Below, piece by piece: positions 48,977-59,335 of a stretch of DNA of 64,000 nucleotides (position 1 is its first letter; each line of letters begins with the position of its first letter). Location of the stretch: assembly GCA_947498055.1 (NCBI GenBank), contig CANMJA010000002.1, forward strand, positions 62,001-126,000, written 5' to 3'. Below the pieces are notes generated by a model, which ran no database searches, was not told the origin of the DNA, and saw nothing but the letters and a program-made list of their open reading frames with translations. The translations under genes and the position numbers were made by a program. This DNA comes from an uncultured Tenacibaculum sp. (GTDB lineage Bacteria; Bacteroidota; Bacteroidia; Flavobacteriales; Flavobacteriaceae).

Positions 48977-50833
48977 TTATTCAACAGTTACTGATTTTGC
49001 TAAATTTCTTGGCTGATCTACATTTTTATTCAACATAACAGCAATGTGATAAGATAGTAGTTGAAATGGAATGGTAGTTAAAAGAGGTGTTAAAGCCTCT
49101 TCTGTTTCTGGAATTTCAATTACATGATCTGCTATTTCTTTAACGGTTTCATCTCCTTCCGTTACGATAGCTATAATTTTACCACTTCTAGATTTAATTT
49201 CTTGAATATTACTAACCACTTTTTCATAATGACCTTTTCTAGTAGCGATAACAAAAACAGGCATATTTTCATCTATTAACGCTATAGGTCCATGTTTCAT
49301 TTCGGCAGCAGGATACCCTTCTGCGTGTATATAAGAGATTTCTTTTAATTTTAAAGCTCCTTCTAGAGCAACAGGGAAATTGAATCCTCTACCTAAGTAC
49401 AAGCAGTTAGTCGCATCTTTATAAACATTCGCTATTTCTTGTACAATAGGATCGATCTCCAATAACTTTTCAACTTGATTAGGTATTTGTTGCATAGTCT
49501 GTAAATAATTATTTACAGCTGTCTTAGACAATGTACCTTTAGCTTGTGCTAATTTCAAGGAAATTAGAGTAAGTAATGTTATTTGTGTTGTAAATGCTTT
49601 TGTAGAAGCAACTCCTATTTCAGGTCCTGCATGCGTATAAGCACCAGCATGTGTTTCTCTAGCTATAGAAGAACCTACAACATTACAAACACCGAACACG
49701 AATGCTCCTTTAGATTTTGCTAACTTAATAGCAGCTAAAGTATCTGCAGTTTCGCCAGATTGAGAAATAGCAATAACAACATCTTTAGGAGTTATTATAG
49801 GATTTCTATATCTAAATTCAGAAGCATATTCAACTTCTACAGGAATTCTAGCCATATCCTCTAATAGATATTCACCAACTAAACCTGCGTGCCATGAAGT
49901 ACCACAAGCGATTATGATAATTCTATCAGCATTCAAGAATTTTGAAATATTATCGTCAACACCAGCCATTTTAATAATGCCTTCATCAGATAACATTCTA
50001 CCTCTGTAGGTATCTGTAATTGCTTTAGGTTGTTCGTATATTTCTTTTAACATGAAATGATCATAGCCGCCTTTTTCAATTTGATCAAGACTTAACTTTA
50101 ATTCCTGTATTTTAGGATCAACAGATTTATCGTTATCTATTTGCCTAACTTTTATTCCTCTTCCTTTTTTTATAATGGCTAATTCACCATCTTCTAAATA
50201 AAGAGCATCTTTTGTATATTCAATAAAAGGAGAAGCATCTGATGCAATAAAAAATTCTTCATTATTTTTTCCAATTCCAATGGCTATAGGGCTTCCTAAA
50301 CGAGCTACTACTAATTCATTTGGTTTTGTTTTGTCAAAAACAGCTATTGCGTAAGCACCAATTACGTTAGTTAAAGCTAATTGTACGGCTTTCCCTAATT
50401 TGCAATCTTCATTTTTCTTAACTTCTTCAATTAAATTAATCAGTACTTCAGTATCTGTATCACTCTGAAATTTATATCCGCGAGAAATCAGTTCTTTTTT
50501 TATAGTATCATAATTCTCAATAATACCATTGTGCACTATAACTAAATCTCCTGATTGAGAGAAATGAGGATGTGAGTTAGTGTCATTTGGAACACCATGA
50601 GTTGCCCATCTTGTATGACCAATTCCTATTTTACCAATTCTTTTTTTCTCGTTATTGGTGGTTATTAATTCTAGGTCAGAAACTTTTCCTTTCGTTTTTG
50701 AAAGGTTCATGTTTTCTCCATCATACATCATTACTCCAGCACTGTCATAACCACGATATTCTAATCGTTTTAATCCATTAATTACAATTGGATATGCATC
50801 CCTTTCTCCAATGTATCCAGTGATTCCACACAT
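48977..50833 (-). CDS. glmS: Glutamine--fructose-6-phosphate transaminase (isomerizing)
   Basis: 'MCGITGYIGERDAYPIVINGLKRLEYRGYDSAG', 'ACGTSWHAGLVGEYLLEDMARIPVEVEYASEFRYR', C-term 'NVDQPRNLAKSVTVE'. Confidence 0.98.
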   Translation of the reverse strand: MCGITGYIGERDAYPIVINGLKRLEYRGYDSAGVMMYDGENMNLSKTKGKVSDLELITTNNEKKRIGKIGIGHTRWATHGVPNDTNSHPHFSQSGDLVIVHNGIIENYDTIKKELISRGYKFQSDTDTEVLINLIEEVKKNEDCKLGKAVQLALTNVIGAYAIAVFDKTKPNELVVARLGSPIAIGIGKNNEEFFIASDASPFIEYTKDALYLEDGELAIIKKGRGIKVRQIDNDKSVDPKIQELKLSLDQIEKGGYDHFMLKEIYEQPKAITDTYRGRMLSDEGIIKMAGVDDNISKFLNADRIIIIACGTSWHAGLVGEYLLEDMARIPVEVEYASEFRYRNPIITPKDVVIAISQSGETADTLAAIKLAKSKGAFVFGVCNVVGSSIARETHAGAYTHAGPEIGVASTKAFTTQITLLTLISLKLAQAKGTLSKTAVNNYLQTMQQIPNQVEKLLEIDPIVQEIANVYKDATNCLYLGRGFNFPVALEGALKLKEISYIHAEGYPAAEMKHGPIALIDENMPVFVIATRKGHYEKVVSNIQEIKSRSGKIIAIVTEGDETVKEIADHVIEIPETEEALTPLLTTIPFQLLSYHIAVMLNKNVDQPRNLAKSVTVE

Positions 50834-50857
50834 AAATTTATTTAGTTTTTAAATAGG

Positions 50858-52387
50858 TTAATTACTCTCTTTTTCTTCAGAATATGATATAATTAATTTG
50901 GCTTTTTTTTCACCATTTGTAGCTAAATTATTTAATAAACTAACACCTCTTGGATTCCAATTATAGGTTTTAGCAATGGTGTCTAATTGATTACTGTTAG
51001 GTATATTTGGGAGATCCGTAGGAGTATTGAATACTCTTAAAACAAGAGGTGAATTAAAAGTTTCTCCATTAACTACATCCGAAATATGATCAGTAATTCG
51101 TATGGTATATTTTTCTGGCTTGCTATTCTCTAACTCTAATATACCTCCAAAGAAAGCAGACTCAGAATAGCTGTCTTTTACATGACTATTTTTATCTTCT
51201 TTATATATGAAGAGCCTTTTAGGAGCTTTAATGGTATCTCTTGAAGCATCAATATTAAAAGTTAAAGAAGCATCATTTATTAAAATATTTTGAGATCTTA
51301 ATTCTTGTAGTTGTGTGTTGTTTAAAATTTTAATACGTGCCATACTTCCTGCTGTTCCTTGTACAGAAAAGCTATTAGAATTTGTATTTGGGTTTTGAGG
51401 TGTAGACATTACATATTTACTATTAGTAATACCATTCAAAGGAAACGAATAGTTACCAGGAACAGTATCTTTTATTACACCATTTTCAATTCTTGTAATT
51501 GTATAATACATTTCTAAACGTGGTGCATTATTACCTAATGTAAGAGGAATTAAAGAGCCATCATTACCTTCTGATTTTAGAATTAAACCTCTAAAATAAC
51601 TATTAAAAGCATTTTGACTAGAAAACTCAGAATCTTTAAATTTGTCCCAAAAAAGTGCTCTCATTTTAGCTTTATCTAAAGGAACAGCTAAAAAAGGAGG
51701 ACGATTTGTTGTTGCAGTACCTAATCTTACGGTATCATTAAATTTTACCCCATTACTTTTTTCTCTTTCTATAACATATAAAGTGTCAGTTGATTTTGGA
51801 AAGAAACTAAAATTAGGATCTTCATTTAACTGCTCAACTTCAAGATATTCATGATTAGATAAATAACTATTTCCAGTTGATGGGTTGATTGGATCTAATG
51901 TATTTAAAAAAGTTCCATTTCGAAAAATTTTTAAACTTGTAGGAATAGTAGGATCTCCTAAAAGAGAGTCTAGTCTAAATTTTGTGCTTCCATTAGATTC
52001 CCTTCCAATTGCAGTAGAAGTATAAGGTATTATTAAAGCAGCCTCATTAAAAATATAAATAGAATCTATATCATCGCTTCTGAGGTCAGCAGTTTTTGGA
52101 TTAACTGTAACTCCTAATTGGCTAATAATAGATGCTTCTATTTTTTTATAATCTTTATTGTTGTAGACACCAAGTAAATATTCACCTAAGTTTCCGATAG
52201 CAATATCATCTGCGCGAACGGCATCAATATCTATTGGATCAATTTCTACATCCAAAACAATTTGTTTCGTATTAAAACTATTGTTGCTAATTACATTCCC
52301 TCCAATTTCTCGAAAATCTTTTTCGCAAGAAATAACTAAAAATATAAAGGTACATAGTGTAAAAAAATAAACAATTTTTTTCATCAT
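50858..52387 (-). CDS. DUF4270-like lipoprotein
   Basis: Lipobox 'FLVISCEKDFREIGGNVI'; neighbours glmS and a glycogen synthase-like gene as in other Bacteroidota. Confidence 0.8.
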   Translation of the reverse strand: MMKKIVYFFTLCTFIFLVISCEKDFREIGGNVISNNSFNTKQIVLDVEIDPIDIDAVRADDIAIGNLGEYLLGVYNNKDYKKIEASIISQLGVTVNPKTADLRSDDIDSIYIFNEAALIIPYTSTAIGRESNGSTKFRLDSLLGDPTIPTSLKIFRNGTFLNTLDPINPSTGNSYLSNHEYLEVEQLNEDPNFSFFPKSTDTLYVIEREKSNGVKFNDTVRLGTATTNRPPFLAVPLDKAKMRALFWDKFKDSEFSSQNAFNSYFRGLILKSEGNDGSLIPLTLGNNAPRLEMYYTITRIENGVIKDTVPGNYSFPLNGITNSKYVMSTPQNPNTNSNSFSVQGTAGSMARIKILNNTQLQELRSQNILINDASLTFNIDASRDTIKAPKRLFIYKEDKNSHVKDSYSESAFFGGILELENSKPEKYTIRITDHISDVVNGETFNSPLVLRVFNTPTDLPNIPNSNQLDTIAKTYNWNPRGVSLLNNLATNGEKKAKLIISYSEEKESN

Positions 52388-52403
52388 TAATTTTTAGAAA
52401 TAT

Positions 52404-53252
52404 TTAAGAATCTTGTAACTCAAGAACATTTTGTTTATAAAAATCTAAATAAGCTTCTGTTAAATATTCTTCAGGCTGATGATCTAAAGTGATAACATCA
52501 TTACTTGCCAAGAACTGCTCAAATTCTTCTGAATACTCAGCACTTCCTTTAATAATTGCATCTGAATTTAAAACAGCATTTTTTAGAATGTTTTCCTGAG
52601 TAGGGTTTTCTAAATGAATAATACTATCGCTTTTTATTTTATCAAAACGAACCTTGTTAATTAAATCCTCATTTAACTTACCTGAAAACTCATTACTATA
52701 CAAAGAAGTAACGATTTTACTTTCGTTAAATAAAGGTTCTTCTCTGTAAAATTCTTTTAAGTACATTGGTAATAAAGAAGCCATCCAACCATGAACATGA
52801 ATAACATCTGGAGCCCAATTTAATTTTTTTACAGTTTCGACAACACCTTTTGCAAAGAATATCATTCTTTCATCATTATCTTTAAATAACTGGTCATCTT
52901 CATCTGTATAAATAGCTTTTCGCTTAAAGTACTCATCATTGTCTATGAAATAAACCTGCATTCTTTCTTTTGGAATAGATGCAACTTTAATTATCAATGG
53001 CATATCCATATCATTAATAATTAAATTCATACCTGATAATCGGATTACTTCGTGCAGTTGATGTCTACGCTCATTAATTACCCCAAAACGAGGCATAAAA
53101 ATACGAGTTTGAACTCCTTTTGAATGTGCATATTTAGCAACATTGAATGCAGTAGATGATAACTCTGTTTCTGGTAAATATGGGATTACTTCCGAAGAAA
53201 CATATAATATTCTCTTATCCTTCATTAAATCTGACTCTTTATAAAGGCGCAA
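52404..53252 (-). CDS. Short glycogen/starch synthase-like protein (GT5 N-terminal domain only)
   Basis: 'RILYVSSEVIPYLPETELSSTAFNVAKYAHSKGVQTRIFMPRFGVI', 'WAPDVIHVHGWMASLLPMYLK'; 282 aa, no second Rossmann domain. Confidence 0.85.
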   Translation of the reverse strand: MRLYKESDLMKDKRILYVSSEVIPYLPETELSSTAFNVAKYAHSKGVQTRIFMPRFGVINERRHQLHEVIRLSGMNLIINDMDMPLIIKVASIPKERMQVYFIDNDEYFKRKAIYTDEDDQLFKDNDERMIFFAKGVVETVKKLNWAPDVIHVHGWMASLLPMYLKEFYREEPLFNESKIVTSLYSNEFSGKLNEDLINKVRFDKIKSDSIIHLENPTQENILKNAVLNSDAIIKGSAEYSEEFEQFLASNDVITLDHQPEEYLTEAYLDFYKQNVLELQDS

Positions 53253-53289
53253 AACTACGAAATTTTATGCTAAAATCGTGTTAAATTGC

Positions 53290-53297
53290 TAATTTTG
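53290..53297 (+). promoter_or_regulatory. TAnnTTTG -7 element before panC
   Basis: TAATTTTG, 22 bp before ATG at 53320. Confidence 0.5.
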
Positions 53298-53319
53298 CAA
53301 AGATTCTAATTAATGTCCA

Positions 53320-54171
53320 ATGAAAATATTCAAATCAAAAACAGATTTAAAAAAATACTTAGTAGCACAAAAAAAGAATAAAAAGTCTGTTGGATTTGTG
53401 CCTACCATGGGAGCTTTGCATAGAGGACATTTGTCTTTAATAAAAAAGGCTTTAGATAAGAATGATATTACGGTTGTGAGCATTTTTGTAAATCCAACCC
53501 AGTTCGATAATAAGGAAGATTTAGATAAATACCCACAAACTTTAGAGCAAGATATAAAATTGCTCGAAAGTGTTGCATGTAATGTGTTATTTGTACCTTC
53601 TGTAAAAGAAATTTATAATGCAAATGTAGTTGCGGAAAAATTCTATTTTGATGGTTTAGAGCATCAAATGGAAGGAAAATTTCGTGATGGCCATTTTGAT
53701 GGTGTAGGAACTATTGTTAAAAATCTGTTCGAAATTGTGACTCCAGATGTGGCTTATTTTGGAAAGAAAGACTTTCAACAACTACAGATTATTAAAAAAA
53801 TGGTAGAAAAATTAGAGCTTCCAATAAAAATTAAAGGAATGCCTATTTTTAGGGAAAAGGATGGGTTAGCAATGAGCTCTAGAAATGCACGTCTTTTACC
53901 AAAATATAGAAAAGCAGCACCTTTTATTCATAAAACATTAAAGAAAGCAAGAAACAAAACAGCAACAAACAATGTAAATGAGATTATAGATTGGGTAAAA
54001 ACTAAGTTTGAAAAACACCCACTTTTAGAATTGGAATATTTTATAATTGCTGAAGAAACAAGTTTAGAATCGGTAACTAGTTTTGAACCAAAAAAGAAAT
54101 ACAGAGCTTTTATTGCGGTATTTGCAGGTGATATTCGTTTGATAGATAATATTAGGTTTAAAAACAATTAA
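53320..54171 (+). CDS. panC: Pantoate--beta-alanine ligase
   Basis: 'GFVPTMGALHRGHLSLIKKAL', 'VSIFVNPTQFDNKEDLDKYP', 'YFGKKDFQQLQII', 'AMSSRNARL'. Confidence 0.97.
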   Translation: MKIFKSKTDLKKYLVAQKKNKKSVGFVPTMGALHRGHLSLIKKALDKNDITVVSIFVNPTQFDNKEDLDKYPQTLEQDIKLLESVACNVLFVPSVKEIYNANVVAEKFYFDGLEHQMEGKFRDGHFDGVGTIVKNLFEIVTPDVAYFGKKDFQQLQIIKKMVEKLELPIKIKGMPIFREKDGLAMSSRNARLLPKYRKAAPFIHKTLKKARNKTATNNVNEIIDWVKTKFEKHPLLELEYFIIAEETSLESVTSFEPKKKYRAFIAVFAGDIRLIDNIRFKNN

Positions 54172-54202
54172 GATTAATAAAAGATAAATTCTTTAAAAAC
54201 AG

Positions 54203-54210
54203 TATTTTTG
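54203..54210 (+). promoter_or_regulatory. TAnnTTTG -7 element before panD
   Basis: TATTTTTG just before ATG at 54215. Confidence 0.45.
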
Positions 54211-54214
54211 CCAT

Positions 54215-54565
54215 ATGTTAGTACAAGTTGTAAAATCTAAAATCCACCGTGTAAAAGTTACAGGTGCCGATTTAAATTATATAGGAAGCATTACCATTGA
54301 TGAAGATTTAATGGATGCCGCAGGGATTATTGAAGGAGAACGTGTTCAAATAGTGAATAATAATAATGGAGAAAGATTAGAGACGTATGCAATTCCTGGT
54401 CCTAGAAAAAGTGGAGAAATAACATTAAATGGAGCTGCTGCTCGTAGAGTTCAAAAAGGAGATGTTCTAATTTTAATTGTCTACGGGTTTTTAGAATTAG
54501 AGGAAGCTAAAAAGTTTAAACCACAGTTAGTATTTCCTAACGAAGAAACTAATTTATTAGACTAG
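54215..54565 (+). CDS. panD: Aspartate 1-decarboxylase
   Basis: '[32 protein letters not shown]', '[28 protein letters not shown]'. Confidence 0.97.
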   Translation: MLVQVVKSKIHRVKVTGADLNYIGSITIDEDLMDAAGIIEGERVQIVNNNNGERLETYAIPGPRKSGEITLNGAAARRVQKGDVLILIVYGFLELEEAKKFKPQLVFPNEETNLLD

Positions 54566-54567
54566 CT

Positions 54568-55518
54568 TTGAGTACTTCTATAAAAAAAACTTTAAAAATA
54601 ATTTTGCCTCTCGTTTTGGGAGGTTTTTTAATATGGTATTTATTTACTAAAATTTCGCCAAGCACGCTTTTAAATTATTTTAAAAAGGCAAATTATGAAT
54701 GGATTGTATTAGGACTCTTCTTTGGAATTCTTAGCCATTTATCTAGAGCATATCGATGGAAATTTTTGTTAGAACCAATGGGGTATAAGCCTAAATTTGC
54801 AAATAGTACTTTAGCTGTACTTATTGGGTATTTTGTGAATTTAGCTTTACCTAGAGCAGGGGAAGTATCTAGAGCAACAGTAATGACTACATATGAAGAT
54901 ATTCCTTTTGAAAAAGGTTTTGGAACTATAGTTGCTGAACGAATTGCAGATTTAGTAATGATGTTTAGTATTATAGGAATTACTCTTTTAATACAGTTTG
55001 ATTTTATTCTTCAACTAGTAAAAGAAAACTTTGATCCTGTTAAAATAGGAATCATTTTATTATTAGCCGTGATTGCTTTTTTATTCTTTAGACAATATGT
55101 GAAAAAGGCATCTTCAGGTTTTGGATTAAAAATTAAAAACTTTATGCAAAGTTTAGGAGAAGGTCTTACAAGTATTTTTAAAATGAAAAATAAATGGGCA
55201 TTTATTTTTCATACCGTGTTTATTTGGACAATGTATGTGGCTATGTTTTGGGCTACGATACCAGCTATTGAAGGGTTAAATGTTCCTTTTGGTGCAATTT
55301 TAGTAGGTTTTATAGCAGGAGGTTTTAGTATTGCAGCAACTAATGGAGGTATAGGTTTATATCCTGTTGCAGTTGCAGGAGCATTTACATTGTTTGGTGT
55401 GCCAGAAGAACCTTCTAATGCTTTTGGAGCTATTATGTGGTCTGCACAAACAGCTATGATTATCATTTTTGGCGGATTATCATTTTTGTTGTTGCCTATT
55501 ATTAATAAAAACAAATAA
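54568..55518 (+). CDS. Lysylphosphatidylglycerol synthase/flippase-type (UPF0104) membrane protein, TTG start
   Basis: Multi-TM; 'LPRAGEVSRATVMTTYEDIPFEKGFGTIVAERIADLVMM', 'AATNGGIGLYPVAVAGAFTLFGV'. Confidence 0.87.
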   Translation: MSTSIKKTLKIILPLVLGGFLIWYLFTKISPSTLLNYFKKANYEWIVLGLFFGILSHLSRAYRWKFLLEPMGYKPKFANSTLAVLIGYFVNLALPRAGEVSRATVMTTYEDIPFEKGFGTIVAERIADLVMMFSIIGITLLIQFDFILQLVKENFDPVKIGIILLLAVIAFLFFRQYVKKASSGFGLKIKNFMQSLGEGLTSIFKMKNKWAFIFHTVFIWTMYVAMFWATIPAIEGLNVPFGAILVGFIAGGFSIAATNGGIGLYPVAVAGAFTLFGVPEEPSNAFGAIMWSAQTAMIIIFGGLSFLLLPIINKNK

Positions 55519-55552
55519 GATTTCTTTTCTTTGTAAGAAATCAATTTATTTC

Positions 55553-56914
55553 ATGCCAAAAACCAAAACAACTTTTTTTTGTCAGAATTGTGGAACGCAA
55601 CATGCAAAATGGGCAGGGCAATGTACTGCTTGTAAACAATGGAATACTATTGTAGAAGAAGTAATTCAGAAAGAAGAAAAAAGAACTTGGAAAACACCAT
55701 CTAATACAGATAAAAAAGTTTCGAAGCCTCTAAAAATTCAAGAGATAGAATTTGATGCAGAAGAACGATTTTTAACGAGAAATAAGGAGTTAGATACTGT
55801 TTTAGGAGGTGGTTTGGTGAAAGGTTCTGTTACTTTATTAGGTGGAGAACCAGGTATTGGTAAATCTACACTTTTATTACAGGTAGCTTTACAAATTACA
55901 CAGAAAGTATTGTACGTTTCTGGAGAAGAAAGTCAGTCACAAATAAAAATGCGAGCAGAACGATTAAAGAATGAAAACTCTAATTGTTTGGTGTTAACAG
56001 AAACCAATACGCAACGAATTTTTAAAAATATAGAAGAAGTACAACCAGATGTTTTAGTGATAGACTCTATTCAAACATTACATACGAACTCTATAGAAGC
56101 ATCGCCAGGAAGTATTTCACAAATACGAGAAACATCGGCAGAACTTATTAAATTCGCTAAAGAAACGAATACACCTGTTTTGTTAATTGGACACATTAAT
56201 AAAGAAGGACATATTGCGGGACCAAAAATTTTAGAACACATGGTAGATGTGGTTTTACAATTTGAAGGAGACCGTAATCATACTTATCGAATTTTACGAT
56301 CACAAAAAAACAGGTTTGGTTCTACTGCAGAATTGGGAATTTACGAAATGTTATCTACAGGATTGCGGGAAGTAACAAACCCTTCAGAAATTTTGATTTC
56401 TAAAAAAGACACCGATTTAAGCGGAACAGCAATAGCTTCAACTTTAGAAGGAGTTCGTCCGTTAATGATAGAAATTCAAGCTTTGGTAAGTACAGCGGTA
56501 TATGGAACACCACAACGTTCTACAACTGGGTATAATTTGAAAAGACTCCATATGATTTTGGCTGTGTTAGAAAAACGAGCAGGGTTTAAATTAGGAGCTA
56601 AAGATGTATTTTTAAATATTACTGGAGGAATTCATATAGATGATCCTGCGATAGATTTAGCTGTAGTAGCAGCAATTTTATCTTCTAACCAAGACTTAGC
56701 AATAAATCCGAATGTTTGCTTTGCGGCAGAAGTTGGTTTAGCAGGAGAAATACGACCTGTTTCTAAAATTGATCAACGAATTATTGAGGCAGAAAAATTA
56801 GGGTATAAAACCTTTGTAGCTTCAAAATACAATAAAATAGCCTCTAAAAACCATAGTATTAAGCTTATTCTTGTAGGAAAAATAGAAGAAGCTTTTGCTA
56901 CTTTGTTTGCTTAA
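55553..56914 (+). CDS. radA: DNA repair protein RadA (track start 55469 too early)
   Basis: 'FFCQNCGTQHAKWAGQCTACKQWNTIVEE', Walker A 'LGGEPGIGKSTLLLQ', 'KNRFGST'. Confidence 0.97.
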   Translation: MPKTKTTFFCQNCGTQHAKWAGQCTACKQWNTIVEEVIQKEEKRTWKTPSNTDKKVSKPLKIQEIEFDAEERFLTRNKELDTVLGGGLVKGSVTLLGGEPGIGKSTLLLQVALQITQKVLYVSGEESQSQIKMRAERLKNENSNCLVLTETNTQRIFKNIEEVQPDVLVIDSIQTLHTNSIEASPGSISQIRETSAELIKFAKETNTPVLLIGHINKEGHIAGPKILEHMVDVVLQFEGDRNHTYRILRSQKNRFGSTAELGIYEMLSTGLREVTNPSEILISKKDTDLSGTAIASTLEGVRPLMIEIQALVSTAVYGTPQRSTTGYNLKRLHMILAVLEKRAGFKLGAKDVFLNITGGIHIDDPAIDLAVVAAILSSNQDLAINPNVCFAAEVGLAGEIRPVSKIDQRIIEAEKLGYKTFVASKYNKIASKNHSIKLILVGKIEEAFATLFA

Positions 56915-56917
56915 ACT

Positions 56918-58099
56918 TTATTGTTCAATTTTACAATTAGGTAATATTTCTTGAATTCTTTTTATTTCAGACTTCTTAAAATAATAGTTGTCTAAAGAAA
57001 TGATCTCTAAATTAGAAAGATTACTTATAGAATTTGGAAGTGTCTCCAAATAGTTTCCAAATAAAGATAAATGTTTTAAAACATGTAGTTTACTAATAGA
57101 GTAGTAGGGAATGTTATTTAATTTATTGTTGTGTAAATCAAGAGTTTTTAAACTTGAAGAAAAACAAAACGACTGTTCTATGTTTTCTATCAAATTATCA
57201 GATAAGTCTAATTTTTTTAAAGAATGTATGTTTTCTAGAATATAGGGGGTTTTTATAATTTTATTGTATGCTAAGTTTAACTCTTTAAGATGCGTTAAAC
57301 CAATAAAAGAGTCAGGCAAAGCAGTTATTTTATTATTAGATAAATCAATTTTTTCTAATTTGGTTAAATCGCCAATAGATGTAGGAAGTGTATTAATTTT
57401 ATTTTCGCTCAATAAAAATTCATGTAAATTTTTTAGACTTCCAATAGATGTAGGAAGATGTTCTAATTGATTTCTTGTTATTTCTAAACGCCATAAATTT
57501 GTTAGTTTTCCAAAAGAATTTGGAAGGGCTGTTAATTTATTATTGTTTAAACTTAGAGAGCGTATTTTGTTTAAATTACCAATATTATTAGGTAGTTTTT
57601 CCAATTTATTGTGCCATAATTCTAAATTTTCTAATTTTTTGAGATTACTAATAGATTCTGGTAGTTTGCGTAATAAATTTCCATAGAGACTTAGTTTTTT
57701 TAATTTAGAAAGTGAGCCTATAGCATCACTTATATAGTCTATTTTATTAAACGATGCTTTTAATTCTTTCAAATTTTTTAGTTTACCAATATCTTTTGAA
57801 ATCCATAAAATTTTATTGTTGCTAATGTTTAATTTCTCTAGCTTTCGAAGCTCAAAAATAACGGAGGGAATAGATAAAAAGTGGTTTCTGTTTAAATGTA
57901 GTTCTACTAAATTTTTAAAAAGAGAAAAATCTTTTGGTAGTTCTGTGAGCCCTTGATTTACAAGAGTTAGTTTTTTTACATGTTTCGGATTTTTATAAGC
58001 TTCTTTTAGTGAAAAATAATCATTTTTTATCGTTGTACTTTTACAACCACCTATTGTTAAGAATATAAAAACTAACAAAAATAAATACTGTTTAAACAT
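56918..58099 (-). CDS. Leucine-rich repeat lipoprotein
   Basis: Lipobox 'TIGGCKST'; many LRRs of about 23 aa ('LKKLENLELWHNKLEKLPNNIGN'). Confidence 0.93.
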   Translation of the reverse strand: MFKQYLFLLVFIFLTIGGCKSTTIKNDYFSLKEAYKNPKHVKKLTLVNQGLTELPKDFSLFKNLVELHLNRNHFLSIPSVIFELRKLEKLNISNNKILWISKDIGKLKNLKELKASFNKIDYISDAIGSLSKLKKLSLYGNLLRKLPESISNLKKLENLELWHNKLEKLPNNIGNLNKIRSLSLNNNKLTALPNSFGKLTNLWRLEITRNQLEHLPTSIGSLKNLHEFLLSENKINTLPTSIGDLTKLEKIDLSNNKITALPDSFIGLTHLKELNLAYNKIIKTPYILENIHSLKKLDLSDNLIENIEQSFCFSSSLKTLDLHNNKLNNIPYYSISKLHVLKHLSLFGNYLETLPNSISNLSNLEIISLDNYYFKKSEIKRIQEILPNCKIEQ

Positions 58100-58237
58100 T
58101 TGTATGTTCTATGTGAAAAGAATTAATATTGAAATTTAGTAATTCTAATTCACGATGAAAAAGAAAGATGTTTTTTCGATCTATTTTATCATTTATTCGT
58201 TATAATTAGAAGAAAAAAAGGAAATTTTCATTTTTTT

Positions 58238-58265
58238 GAAACCCTTTTTATTTTTCTTCGTTTCT
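58238..58265 (+). promoter_or_regulatory. Candidate ECF-type promoter of the sigma operon
   Basis: GAAACC (58238-58243), 15-nt spacer, CGTTTCT (58259-58265), 22 bp before the TTG start; AAC/CGT-type ECF signature. Confidence 0.5.
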
Positions 58266-58287
58266 ATAGATAAATCAGCAAACTAAA

Positions 58288-58833
58288 TTGTCAAAAGAAA
58301 TCAATTTATTAATTAAGCAATGCAAAAAAGGCAATAGAAAAGCCCAAATGCATATATACGATGAGTATTGTGAAGCTATGTTTACAATTGCTTGCAGGTA
58401 TTTGCCAAAGGAAGAAGCTAAAGAAGCTATGCAGGAAGGTTTTTTAAAAGCATTTTTACACATTAAAAACTTTGAAAACACAAGAACGTTTGGAGCATGG
58501 TTAAAAAGGATTGTAATTAATCAATGTATAGATGTATTAAAAAAGAAAAAATTAGAAACTGTTTCTATAGAAAATCATTCTTTAGAAATTGTAGAGGAAG
58601 AAGATTGGTTATTTGATATAGAAATTACAAAAGAACAAATTAGCAAAGCGATAGATCAATTATCAAATAAATATCAATTTGTTCTAAAATTATATCTAAT
58701 GGAAGGATATGATCATGCCGAAATTTCAGAAATTTTAGGCATTGCGATAAAAACATCGAGAACACAATTACGACGTGGTAAATTACAGTTAAGAGAATTG
58801 TTAAAAAAGCAGTTAAATGAAGCAAGATATTAG
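58288..58833 (+). CDS. RNA polymerase ECF sigma factor
   Basis: 'YDEYCEAMFTIACRYLPKEEAKEAMQEGFLKAFLHIKNFENTRTFGAWLKRIVINQCIDVLKKKK' and 'LKLYLMEGYDHAEISEILGIAIKTSRTQLRRGKLQLRELL'. Confidence 0.94.
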   Translation: MSKEINLLIKQCKKGNRKAQMHIYDEYCEAMFTIACRYLPKEEAKEAMQEGFLKAFLHIKNFENTRTFGAWLKRIVINQCIDVLKKKKLETVSIENHSLEIVEEEDWLFDIEITKEQISKAIDQLSNKYQFVLKLYLMEGYDHAEISEILGIAIKTSRTQLRRGKLQLRELLKKQLNEARY

Positions 58834-59335
58834 AGATTTATTCAAGGAAAATGTAACTATTAATGAATTGCCCAATAATCATAGAGAAGATTTTCTAGAG
58901 AAACTAGATAAGCAGTCTGTTAAGAAAAAATATAAAAAGACTATAGGTTTGGTAGCCTCTTTCCTTCTGTTATTTTCTCTTAGTTTTTATTTTTTCAAAA
59001 ATGAGAATGGATCTAAAATAGAGAAACCTTCTTTATTGATGCAAGTACAAGAAATTGAAAAAAAATATTTAAAAGATATTGATAAGGAATGGAATCAATT
59101 TTTGGAATTAACAGATGATAAAAAATTGATTTCTGTATATGAAGATAAGTTGAAAAGACTATCAAATAATTACAAAAACCTTACGGTAAGGTTTACTAAA
59201 AACCCCAATAATATGAATGTTTTAGAAGGATTAATAGCAAACTTGAAAGAACGACTAGGAACATTAAAAGATATTCAAAATCATATTAAAAGCTTAAATC
59301 AAAAAAATATAACCTATGAAACAATTATTCTGTAG
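58817..59335 (+). CDS. Single-TM protein, candidate anti-sigma partner
   Basis: N-term cytoplasmic 'DIRDLFKENVTINELPNNHREDFLEKL', TM 'IGLVASFLLLFSLSFYF'; overlaps sigma gene by 17 bp. Confidence 0.7.
   Translation: MKQDIRDLFKENVTINELPNNHREDFLEKLDKQSVKKKYKKTIGLVASFLLLFSLSFYFFKNENGSKIEKPSLLMQVQEIEKKYLKDIDKEWNQFLELTDDKKLISVYEDKLKRLSNNYKNLTVRFTKNPNNMNVLEGLIANLKERLGTLKDIQNHIKSLNQKNITYETIIL

Noticed and set aside
56918-58099. Tandem repeats in the LRR gene considered as a CRISPR-like or satellite array
   Set aside because: Repeat period matches about 23-aa leucine-rich repeats and the frame is open throughout; no identical DNA repeats or unique spacers.
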